NCBI GenBank assembly: GCA_964415435.1
Contig: CAYPZT010000007.1
Coordinates: forward strand, 1-40,100
Reading direction: 5' to 3'
DNA length: 40,100 nucleotides
Origin: CAYPZT01 sp964415435
GTDB lineage: Bacteria > Patescibacteriota > Microgenomatia > UBA1406 > GWC2-37-13
Of this stretch, positions 31,697 through 39,300 are shown piece by piece. The notes below the pieces were generated by a model that ran no database searches, was not told the origin of the DNA, and saw nothing but the letters and a program-made list of their open reading frames with translations. Each line of letters starts with the position of its first letter. Position 1 is the first letter of the stretch. The translations under genes and the position numbers were made by a program.

Positions 31697-34426
31697 CTAG
31701 TTAGGCCAGTGGCATTTTTTATATTTTTTTCCTGAGCCGCACCAGCAGGGTTCATTCCGTCCTATCTTCTTTTTCCTGTCGGGCGTCAGTTCAGAAGGTG
31801 TTCTTGTGGCCGACTTTTGTTTCTCCTCCTGCTTCTGTTCCTGCTTATATGGATTTATCTGCGTTGCGGACTTATAGATAAGCGGTTTTTCTTGGTGCTC
31901 ATGGGTATGCGGCTCAATATTTACTTCTACTTTAAACAGTCGGCGGGTTGTTTCAAATCGTATGTCCGCAACAAGCTTTTCAAACATCTTGTATGCTTCA
32001 TTTTTATACTCGACTAGGGGATCGAGTTGTGCAAATCCGCGAAGATTAATGCCCTCACGAAGCGCCTCAATCCCAGTAAGATGATCCATCCAGTATTTGT
32101 CGATCGTGGATAAAAATATCATGCGTACTATGGCCGTCCAGGGACCTCTTCCAATCTTCTCCTCAAGACTAGAGTATCTTTTTTCTATTGCATCCGACAG
32201 GTAGTCGATAAGTCCTTCCTGATCGCTTTTTTTCAGATACCCTTCTATTTTTTTCTCATCAAAGTCCATAATGAGCTTCAGTTCCTTAAGAAAAACCGAC
32301 GTATCGTGCTGTCCTTCAGGAGCAGCCAGCATGTGTGCATTTGTCAGATCCGCCAGTTCCTCACTGAAAATATCGAACACTGTTTCCTTAAATTCCTTAA
32401 CATTGGTGTCAGGAAGCTTTAGAAAGTTACGGCGCATGGAATATATAATCTCTCTTTGCTTATTAAGAACATCGTCATACTCAACCAGGTGTTTTCTCAC
32501 ATCGAAGTTGAATCCCTCGACTTTTACCTGCGCCTGTTCTATTGCTTTTGAAACCATGGCGTGGGTAAGCGGCTGGTCTTCTGGAAAATTAAAAAATGTC
32601 ATCAGTTTTGAAATCTGTTCGCCGCCGAAAATTCTCATCAAGTCATCTTCAAGCGATACAAAGAATCTGCTTGTGCCAGGGTCCCCTTGCCTACCCGATC
32701 GGCCGCGGAGCTGATTGTCTATACGTCTCGATTCGTGCCGTTCCGTACCGATAACATAGAGACCGCCCGCCGCAATAACCTCATCGTGATTTTTCTGCCA
32801 CACCTCCATCTTTTTTTTAAACTCCTTTTCCGTCTTTGCTCCTTTTTGCTCATCCTCCACAGAAGGTTGAGCGCCTCCGAGGATGATGTCTACACCGCGT
32901 CCTGCCATGTTTGTTGCAACCGTTATCGCGCCTTTTTCACCGGCACGGGCTATAATCTGCGCCTCTCGAATGTGGTTTTTCGCATTTAACACTTCGTGGG
33001 GGATACCTTTGGCCGCAAGAAGTTTGGACAGGTGTTCGTTTTTGGCGATCGAAGTCGTGCCAACAAGAACTGGTCTTCCTATTCTGTATGCCTCAACAAT
33101 TTCGTTCACGACTGCATCAAATTTTCCTTTCTCTGTTTTATAGATCATGTCCGGCTCGTCCTTGCGTACCATAGTACGATAAGTAGGAACAACAACCGTG
33201 TTTACTTTATAGATCTTGTGAAACTCCTCTGCTTCTGTTGCCGCTGTACCCGTCATTCCTGCAAGTTTTTTATACATGCGGAAATAATTCTGGAGCGAAA
33301 CTGTTGCCAACGTCTTGGACTCCTTCTGAATGCCTACATTCTCTTTCGCTTCGATTGCCTGATGCAGTCCTTCGGAAAACCGGCGGCCAACAAGAAGTCT
33401 GCCTGTAAACTCATCAACTATGATAACTTCACCTTCCTTGACTATGTATTCCTTATCTATGTGGAAAAGCGTCTCCGCTTTAAGGGCAGCCTCTATATGA
33501 AAAAGCGTATCGAAATCTTTTTCATAAATATTATCCACATTGAGTATCTTTTCTATCCGTGAGATGCCTGCTTCCGTAAGATTTGCCGTTTTTAGTTTCT
33601 CGTCGATAACGTAATCTGTTTTCGGGTCAAGTTGTTTAACTATTTTGGCATACTGATAGTATTTGGAAACATCCTCTTCGAACGGTGAAGAAATTATATG
33701 AGGGGTACGAGCCTCATCAATGAGGACGGAATCTGCTTCATCAATAATGGCAAACTGGAAATTGCGCTGCACTATATCCTGATGGTTTTGCACCATATTG
33801 TCGCGGAGATAGTCAAAACCGAATTCACTGTTTATACCGTAGGTGATATCGGCAGCATACGCCTCTTTTCTCGTAATTTCCCTGAGGTGGCGAAGTCTCC
33901 AGTCAGCCGTTTCTTCATTGCTGTATGTTTTATCGTAGACGTATGACTTATCGGAAATGATCGCCGAAGTTGTAAGTCCCAGAAAATCAAAAAGGACGCC
34001 GTTCCAACCAGCATCGCGACGGGCAAGATAGTCATTCACCGTCACGAGATGTGCACCCTTGCCCAACAGTGCGTTGAGATACAAGGCAGTCGTCGCCGAA
34101 AGAGTCTTACCTTCTCCTGTTTTCTGTTCGGTTATTTTGCCTTCGTGAAGGGCGATACCCGCCACAAGCTGGGTATCAAAATGCCGCTTGCCCAGAGTAC
34201 GTCTTGCAGCCTCACGAACTAATGCGAACCCCCAGGCGACGTGCTCATCTAGCCGTTCAGGGTTCTTGTTAAGATCGGCCTTTATCTTCTCTGTTTCCTT
34301 CTTAAAATCTGCATCCTTCAGATCACGAGCCTTATCTTCCAGACTATTTATCTCATCAACTTTCTTTTGGATGCGGCCAAGCTCCTTTGCATTGTAATCA
34401 AAATACTTTTTAAAAATGTTTAGCAT
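31697..34426 (-). CDS. secA: Preprotein translocase ATPase SecA
   Basis: A 909 aa motor that drives proteins through SecYEG. It shows NBD1 with Walker A GEGKT at 104-108 and the DEAD-like IIDEADSVLIDEARTP, the preprotein cross-linking domain, NBD2 with VATNMAGRGVDI and ESRRIDNQLRGRSGRQGDPG, the helical scaffold and wing domains, and a C-terminal zinc-binding SEC-C tail RNEPCWCGSGKKYKKCH. Full family length is kept. It is the last gene of a four-gene run and follows the DUF5666-like gene by six bases. Two membrane or exported proteins encoded just upstream would be its substrates. Confidence 0.98.
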   Translation of the reverse strand: MLNIFKKYFDYNAKELGRIQKKVDEINSLEDKARDLKDADFKKETEKIKADLNKNPERLDEHVAWGFALVREAARRTLGKRHFDTQLVAGIALHEGKITEQKTGEGKTLSATTALYLNALLGKGAHLVTVNDYLARRDAGWNGVLFDFLGLTTSAIISDKSYVYDKTYSNEETADWRLRHLREITRKEAYAADITYGINSEFGFDYLRDNMVQNHQDIVQRNFQFAIIDEADSVLIDEARTPHIISSPFEEDVSKYYQYAKIVKQLDPKTDYVIDEKLKTANLTEAGISRIEKILNVDNIYEKDFDTLFHIEAALKAETLFHIDKEYIVKEGEVIIVDEFTGRLLVGRRFSEGLHQAIEAKENVGIQKESKTLATVSLQNYFRMYKKLAGMTGTAATEAEEFHKIYKVNTVVVPTYRTMVRKDEPDMIYKTEKGKFDAVVNEIVEAYRIGRPVLVGTTSIAKNEHLSKLLAAKGIPHEVLNAKNHIREAQIIARAGEKGAITVATNMAGRGVDIILGGAQPSVEDEQKGAKTEKEFKKKMEVWQKNHDEVIAAGGLYVIGTERHESRRIDNQLRGRSGRQGDPGTSRFFVSLEDDLMRIFGGEQISKLMTFFNFPEDQPLTHAMVSKAIEQAQVKVEGFNFDVRKHLVEYDDVLNKQREIIYSMRRNFLKLPDTNVKEFKETVFDIFSEELADLTNAHMLAAPEGQHDTSVFLKELKLIMDFDEKKIEGYLKKSDQEGLIDYLSDAIEKRYSSLEEKIGRGPWTAIVRMIFLSTIDKYWMDHLTGIEALREGINLRGFAQLDPLVEYKNEAYKMFEKLVADIRFETTRRLFKVEVNIEPHTHEHQEKPLIYKSATQINPYKQEQKQEEKQKSATRTPSELTPDRKKKIGRNEPCWCGSGKKYKKCHWPN

Positions 34427-34432
34427 AGTTAC

Positions 34433-35149
34433 TTACTTTGCACTGTCTTTTGTAACAAAATATTCCTGGGGAATCACCAATATCTTGACCGCGTTATACC
34501 GATTGGGTTCTTTTTCAGTACCTGTTTTTTCAACGACAAAGTGAATAATATCGTTCTCTTTTATTTTCGAAAAGCCTATCCTTTCACCAAGGAGCGTGGT
34601 CGTGTTCAAAAGCTGCTGACGGGTGTCAGTTTGGATATCAAGAGTGTACGTTTCCTTATCGGTTCCAACAACCCGAATCGTGAAATCGGCAGCATTAACC
34701 TCTATTATGGTGCCAACCCGTACCAAATAAAGAACATCGACATATACGGAATTTGCCTCGATTGTATTTTCACTAAGAACACCGTCCACAATAATATACA
34801 TGCCGCTCTTGATAGTGTCCTGTTTTATCTCGGTTTTTCCAGCTCCTTCTATCTTGAAAAAATGGGTCAGACTTTCATCAGTCTTTATGGTGTACTGAGT
34901 ATTATCTTCTGTTGTTATTTTTATGGTATTTCCCTCATTGGCTGTCACACGGCCCGAGATCGCGCGCAGGTTTTCTTTACGAAGTTCCGCTACTTTCGTT
35001 GCAATTTTTTCCTTCAAAGTCTGAATCTGTTCTTCTTCGGCACTTTCAGTCGGTACAACAGTAGCGGACGGGCTTGAATTCGTCTGTGCATGCACGGCGT
35101 TAACGGTGATAAGAACAAAAAACATGATGACTGTGAGAACTTTTTTCAT
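34433..35149 (-). CDS. Secreted DUF5666-like protein with N-terminal coiled coil
   Basis: A 238 aa protein with a clear signal peptide (MKKVLTVIMFFVLITVNAVHA, cleavage expected near AHA/AQ). A Ser/Thr/Glu-rich linker follows, then a charged helical stretch (about 38-62) likely to be a coiled coil. Two consecutive beta-rich segments come next, beginning near ISGRVTANEGNTIKI and VGTIIEVNAADFTIRVV, which resemble DUF5666/OB-like beta repeats common in exported proteins of this type of bacterium. Function is unknown. It is flanked by an Ig-like membrane protein (gap three bases) and secA (gap six bases), so it is probably an envelope-facing protein made together with the export machinery. Confidence 0.75.
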   Translation of the reverse strand: MKKVLTVIMFFVLITVNAVHAQTNSSPSATVVPTESAEEEQIQTLKEKIATKVAELRKENLRAISGRVTANEGNTIKITTEDNTQYTIKTDESLTHFFKIEGAGKTEIKQDTIKSGMYIIVDGVLSENTIEANSVYVDVLYLVRVGTIIEVNAADFTIRVVGTDKETYTLDIQTDTRQQLLNTTTLLGERIGFSKIKENDIIHFVVEKTGTEKEPNRYNAVKILVIPQEYFVTKDSAK

Positions 35150-35152
35150 ATG

Positions 35153-35578
35153 TTAGTCGGTGAGATAATAGACTTTTAATTCCTTTACCTGCGTTTGTAC
35201 CTGCTTCCCTTTCTCGTAGGACGTCACCGTTATGTCGTTTTCACCAAGAGCCAAGGGGAAGGTGACAGAAAAATCCTCCTTTTCGGTAACCAGCACCTGG
35301 TCACGGATTGGTGACTGAATAACGATAAGAGCGCCCTTTCCTGTCTTGCCTTTTATGACAACGGAGTTCTTGTTTGTAATTACTCCGTTTTCCGGCGCTG
35401 TCACCTCAAGAACCTTGCCGGCAACGACATTCTTGACGCCTGGAGTGACGGTGAGGGCTGGAGAAAGCGTCTTAGCTGCATTGAGCTTGATTGCTTTGTT
35501 CCTGACAATTAAAAAAACAGCTACTATGGCTCCGAAAAGAATACCAAAGAATATAGCGACTGTTGTTTCTTTCTTCAT
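35153..35578 (-). CDS. Membrane-anchored Ig-like domain protein
   Basis: A 141 aa protein with one N-terminal membrane helix (about residues 6-25), a short linker and one beta-sandwich-like domain. The domain shows the pattern VLEVTAPENGVITNKNSVVIKGKTGKGALIVI..., typical of bacterial Ig-like or glucodextranase-B type modules that often bind or space surface structures. No enzyme motif is present. It lies 10 bases after nnrD and three before the DUF5666-like gene. A role as an envelope accessory is inferred from topology only. Confidence 0.72.
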   Translation of the reverse strand: MKKETTVAIFFGILFGAIVAVFLIVRNKAIKLNAAKTLSPALTVTPGVKNVVAGKVLEVTAPENGVITNKNSVVIKGKTGKGALIVIQSPIRDQVLVTEKEDFSVTFPLALGENDITVTSYEKGKQVQTQVKELKVYYLTD

Positions 35579-35588
35579 AGGTGATAGT

Positions 35589-36488
35589 CTACTTCCCCGC
35601 GATGCAGTGAGGGATAGTCTTTATAAGGTCATCTATATTATACCAATATCCTTTTTCCTCAAACAAATGATCAGCTGCGGTCTTTACTACATACGATGCC
35701 ATGACACATGAAAGCACCGCATCATTTTTAGTGTAGAGGCTTGCAATAAGCGATCCAAGAACATCACCCGAGCCGCCTTTCGTAAGTCCGGCATTTCCAC
35801 CCTCGATGGTATAAGTATTCTTACCATCGGAAACAATGTCAACAACAGCCTTCAGGATAATAACGCAGTTATACTCTTTTGCCTTTTCTGCAACTACTTT
35901 TTGCTTATCCTCAAAAGACAGTACGGACACGTCTATACCGAAAAGGGAGCTGAATTCGAGCTGATGGGGCGTAAGGATTATTTTCGATTTTGTTGACGAA
36001 AGACAGTCTAGTGGGACCATCTGCAGAGCACCCGCATCAAGTACCACTTTTTTGCCGGGGTAATGTTCCAGTATATGGCACGTAATCGCTGCCGTGTAGG
36101 TGGCTTCGTCGGTTATCTTGAGAATCTCATCAAATGTTTCCTCGACGCGCTCTGTTTTCTTACCTCGAAGCATGCCGGGCCCCACCAGAACCGCATCATC
36201 TTCCTGGATATACTCACGTAGTTCTTTTTTGTGAACTATGATACCGTTTCTAAACTTTGTTTTAAGTGCCACAAAGATTTTCTCATTTTCCTCGGTTGAG
36301 GAATAATGCACCATATCAACGAAATGAGAAGCAAGCTCGGCCGCCCAGAGAGAGGCGGCATGAAATAGCGACGAGCCGCCAATGATAAGAAGGCGACCGT
36401 TTTGACCTTTATGTGAGTCTGTACTTGGTACATGCATTTTATCCGCAAATTCTTTTACCGACTGTTTATCTGAGGATCGTATATTCAT
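35589..36488 (-). CDS. nnrD: ADP/ATP-dependent NAD(P)H-hydrate dehydratase (NnrD)
   Basis: A 299 aa ribokinase-fold enzyme that repairs hydrated NADH and NADPH. Diagnostic segments are HKGQNGRLLIIGGS, AVLVGPGMLRG, VVLDAGALQM, ILTPHQLEFSSLFG and the nucleotide/catalytic GNAGLTKGGSGDVLG. The N-terminal NnrE epimerase domain found fused in many bacteria is absent, so any epimerase must be encoded elsewhere. The chosen ATG lies six bases after a -10 box. The gene heads the nnrD, Ig-like, DUF5666-like, secA run. It diverges from alaS across only 16 bases. Confidence 0.93.
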   Translation of the reverse strand: MNIRSSDKQSVKEFADKMHVPSTDSHKGQNGRLLIIGGSSLFHAASLWAAELASHFVDMVHYSSTEENEKIFVALKTKFRNGIIVHKKELREYIQEDDAVLVGPGMLRGKKTERVEETFDEILKITDEATYTAAITCHILEHYPGKKVVLDAGALQMVPLDCLSSTKSKIILTPHQLEFSSLFGIDVSVLSFEDKQKVVAEKAKEYNCVIILKAVVDIVSDGKNTYTIEGGNAGLTKGGSGDVLGSLIASLYTKNDAVLSCVMASYVVKTAADHLFEEKGYWYNIDDLIKTIPHCIAGK

Positions 36489-36500
36489 GCTATAATTCTA
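36488..36500. promoter_or_regulatory. Interlocked divergent -10 boxes of nnrD and alaS
   Basis: Forward: TG, C, TATAAT (TATAAT 36491-36496), a perfect extended -10, eight bases before the alaS ATG. Reverse: TAGAAT (complement of 36495-36500), six bases before the nnrD ATG. The two boxes share two bases, and the TG of the alaS element lies in the nnrD start codon. The whole intergenic space is 16 bases. Confidence 0.7.
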
Positions 36501-36504
36501 CAAT

Positions 36505-38349
36505 ATGAAACTGTCACATCGGGACATTAGAGAGCGATTCCGCCAATTCTATATTAAAACAGGACACAAGGAAGTTCCTGCTATCGGTTTGGTGCCACAA
36601 AATGATCCCACTACTCTTTTTACCGGAAGCGGTATGCAGCAGTTTGTCCCCAATCTTTTAGGCGAACCCCATCCCCAAGGAAAACTGCTTTTCAATATAC
36701 AACCTTGCATAAGAGCTCAGGACATGGAAGAAATTGGAGATAATAGGCATACTACCTTCTTTGAGATGATCGGCAATTGGTCTTTAGGTGTGTACTTTAA
36801 AAACGAACAGCTCTCAAGACTTTTTGATTTCTTAATAAATTCTAATGAAGGCTTAGGACTTAATCCAAAAAAGCTTTTTGTAACCGTGTTTAAAGGAGTA
36901 GGTGTACTACCAAAAGATACGGAAAGTATCAAAATCTGGCAGGAACTCTTTAAAAAAGTTGGAGTCGAGGCAAAACTTAATGAGCGTATTTTTGAGTATG
37001 GAGAAAAAAACTGGTGGTCCAGAGCAGGAGTTCCAGGTGATATGCCACCTGGCGAACCAGGAGGTCCTGACAGCGAAGTCTTCTATGATTTTGGTCCAGA
37101 GTACAAATTCCATGAGAACTCTGTGTGGAAAAATGAAACCTGTCATCCTAACTGTGATTGTGGAAGATTTATGGAAATTTGTAATTCAGTCTTCATGGAA
37201 TATAAAAAAGAAGCTGATGGCACTTTTAGTGAATTACCGAGTAAGAATGTAGACTTCGGCGGTGGCTTAGAAAGATTTGCAGCAGCCATAAACAACGATC
37301 CAGATGTTTTTACTTCAGATTTATTTCAAGAAATTATAGAAGAAATCACTATACAGACAGGTAAAAGTTATTCTGACGAGAATAATAAAAATGAAATGAG
37401 AGTTATTGCAGATCATTTAAAGGCTGCAACTTTCCTAATAATAAATGGCGTTACTCCATCAAATAAAGAACAGGGGTATGTATTAAGAAGACTGTTGAGA
37501 AGAGCTGCAGTAAAAATGCACCAGTTAGGTAGTGGACTTACCCCAAATTTCGACCAGATATGTGATAGAGGCGTATTGTTACTTTATAACGGTGTGCAAG
37601 GTGTTGATCGAGACAAACAAAGAGAGAAAGTTTTTACAATATTGAATCAGGAGATGAACAAGTTTGCGAAAAGCTTAGATAGAGGTCTTAAAGAAATGGA
37701 AAAATATGAGAAAAGTAAACTTAACGCAGAAATCGCTTTTAATTTATTTCAGTCTTATGGGTTTCCCTACGAAATATCTGAAGAATTATTTAAGCAAAAA
37801 GGTGTAAGGCTAGATAACGAAGAATTCAATGCTATTTATAAATCTCACCAAGATCTCTCAAGAAAAACTTCTGCTGGTAAGTTTAAGGGTGGACTTGCAG
37901 ATCATAGCGAACAGGTATTGAAATATCACACCGCCACTCACCTCCTCCATCAGGCGTTATTTGATGTACTGGGCAATAGCGTCAGACAAGAAGGTTCTAA
38001 TATCACCGGTGAAAGACTCCGATTTGATTTTGCGGCCGATACCAAACCGACTGATGAGCAAATAAAGAAAGTCGAGTCGATCATTAATGAAAAAATTAGA
38101 GAATCTCTGCCGATGCAGTTTGAAATTATGCCAAAGGAAAAAGCATATGAAATCGGCGCTCGTTCTTTTTTTAGAGAGAAATATCCAGATCAAGTAAAAA
38201 TATATTTTATAGGTAAAGATTTATCTTCGGCCTACTCCAAAGAATTTTGCGGTGGTCCGCATGTAACAAATACTAGCCAGATTGGACCTATTAGCATATA
38301 CAAAACCGAGAAAATAGGAAGCAATTTATATCGTGTGTATGCGAAATAG
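36505..38349 (+). CDS. alaS: Alanyl-tRNA synthetase (short, with editing domain, no C-Ala)
   Basis: A 614 aa class II synthetase. The catalytic core shows motif-type segments FTGSGMQQFVPNLLGEPHPQ and FFEMIGNWSLGVYFK, a zinc-binding-like CHPNCDCG and FGGGLERFAA. The tRNA-recognition region includes NEMRVIADHLKAATFLI and the RRLLRRA stretch. The editing domain holds the metal ligands in HTATHLLHQAL and CGGPHV. The protein stops at the end of editing, so the C-terminal oligomerisation (C-Ala) domain of the usual 850-900 aa enzyme is missing. Base composition changes inside the gene: 43-47% GC near both ends, about 30-33% between roughly 36790 and 37860, where arginine codons are largely AGA. It has its own extended -10 promoter. 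Confidence 0.96.
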   Translation: MKLSHRDIRERFRQFYIKTGHKEVPAIGLVPQNDPTTLFTGSGMQQFVPNLLGEPHPQGKLLFNIQPCIRAQDMEEIGDNRHTTFFEMIGNWSLGVYFKNEQLSRLFDFLINSNEGLGLNPKKLFVTVFKGVGVLPKDTESIKIWQELFKKVGVEAKLNERIFEYGEKNWWSRAGVPGDMPPGEPGGPDSEVFYDFGPEYKFHENSVWKNETCHPNCDCGRFMEICNSVFMEYKKEADGTFSELPSKNVDFGGGLERFAAAINNDPDVFTSDLFQEIIEEITIQTGKSYSDENNKNEMRVIADHLKAATFLIINGVTPSNKEQGYVLRRLLRRAAVKMHQLGSGLTPNFDQICDRGVLLLYNGVQGVDRDKQREKVFTILNQEMNKFAKSLDRGLKEMEKYEKSKLNAEIAFNLFQSYGFPYEISEELFKQKGVRLDNEEFNAIYKSHQDLSRKTSAGKFKGGLADHSEQVLKYHTATHLLHQALFDVLGNSVRQEGSNITGERLRFDFAADTKPTDEQIKKVESIINEKIRESLPMQFEIMPKEKAYEIGARSFFREKYPDQVKIYFIGKDLSSAYSKEFCGGPHVTNTSQIGPISIYKTEKIGSNLYRVYAK

Positions 38350-38351
38350 TA

Positions 38352-38380
38352 TTGACAATTAAAAACGGATTGATTATATT
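38352..38380 (+). promoter_or_regulatory. Sigma70-type promoter of the DsbA-like gene
   Basis: TTGACA (38352-38357), 17 bases, TATATT (38375-38380), and ten bases to the ATG at 38391. The -35 starts two bases after the alaS stop. A second TAGAAT (38384-38389) lies too close to the ATG to be the main -10. Confidence 0.8.
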
Positions 38381-38390
38381 GTTTAGAATC

Positions 38391-39269
38391 ATGGCACGCA
38401 AAAAAGTAACCCGAAAGGCTTCTGTAAAAAAAACCAGCGTTGCCCAAAACCCGGTCCAGAACGTTACTTCAAAGGCTTCTGAATTTTTGAAATCATCAGG
38501 ACCATCAAATTTACTTATTCTCCTTTTAGTCGGCGTATCGTTTTTTGCAGGATATCTGTTTTTTAAACTCAAGAGTCTTGAACAGGCAAACACAACCGCG
38601 GCTGTTCAACAGGCCGGCGCACAGCAGCCTGCCCGCCCGGAAGTAACTATGGACCAGATCAAGGGACTTTTTAAGGATGGCTTCTTGCACTTTGGTGACG
38701 CAAATAAAAAGGCTTTATTCGTCATGATCAGCGATCCGAGCTGTCCTTTCTGTCACATGGCAGGCGGCAAAAATCCGGAACTGGCGGCAACTTCAGGTCA
38801 GTTTAAATATGTATCGGATGGAGGAACATATACCCCGCCTGTTGAGGAAATGAGAAAGCTTGTTGATAGCGGTGATGCATCATTCGTACTCCTTTATAGC
38901 AATGGACATGGAAACGGCCGACTAGGTGCACAGGCCATGTACTGCGCATATGAGCAGGGAAAATTCTGGGAAGTACACGATCTTCTTATGAGCAACGCCG
39001 GATATACCCTCATGAATGACACGGTTCAAAACGATAAAGCCAACAGTCAAGTGTTAGCTGATTTCTTGGCACCGGCTATTGATTCTACTTTTATGAATGA
39101 CTGTCTTCAAAGCGGTAAATATGAAGAGACACTTTCCCGTGATGAGAGCGTATCGCAGCAGATGGGGTTCTCAGGTACACCTGATTTTTTTGTCAATACC
39201 ACCAACTTTGCAGGCGCACAGGACTACAAGACCATGGAAGCAGCTGTAAAAGCAGCCCTCGGCGGCTAA
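38391..39269 (+). CDS. Membrane-anchored DsbA-like thioredoxin-fold protein
   Basis: A 292 aa protein with a basic cytoplasmic N-terminus, one membrane helix (about 40-59) and an external thioredoxin/DsbA-type domain. The active-site CPFC is at 118-121 in ISDPSCPFCHM and the cis-Pro loop is GFSGTPDFFVN. Two further cysteines, in AMYCAYEQGKFW and FMNDCLQSGKY, match a common second pair in DsbA-like families. It likely oxidises or isomerises disulfides in exported proteins. The ATG at 38391 is preferred over one 13 codons earlier, because the earlier one lies inside the promoter. A VKOR or DsbB partner is not in the window. Confidence 0.9.
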   Translation: MARKKVTRKASVKKTSVAQNPVQNVTSKASEFLKSSGPSNLLILLLVGVSFFAGYLFFKLKSLEQANTTAAVQQAGAQQPARPEVTMDQIKGLFKDGFLHFGDANKKALFVMISDPSCPFCHMAGGKNPELAATSGQFKYVSDGGTYTPPVEEMRKLVDSGDASFVLLYSNGHGNGRLGAQAMYCAYEQGKFWEVHDLLMSNAGYTLMNDTVQNDKANSQVLADFLAPAIDSTFMNDCLQSGKYEETLSRDESVSQQMGFSGTPDFFVNTTNFAGAQDYKTMEAAVKAALGG

Positions 39270-39300
39270 GATCTTCGTCAGTTGAGAATCACCTTCTCTC

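Noticed and set aside
31439..31735. 98-codon plus-strand frame spanning the gap after the response regulator
   Set aside because: Its start lies inside the regulator gene in another frame and its end inside secA. There is no promoter at its start, and about 50 codons without a stop in the gap is within chance.
34541..35077. 178-codon frame antisense to the DUF5666-like gene
   Set aside because: The opposite strand encodes a protein with a clear signal peptide and tight operon spacing; the antisense translation is Phe/Tyr/Cys-rich and unlike a real protein.
39286..39300. Intrinsic terminator after the DsbA-like gene
   Set aside because: A GAGAA/TTCTC inverted repeat is present but it is AT-rich, short and has no following T-run.
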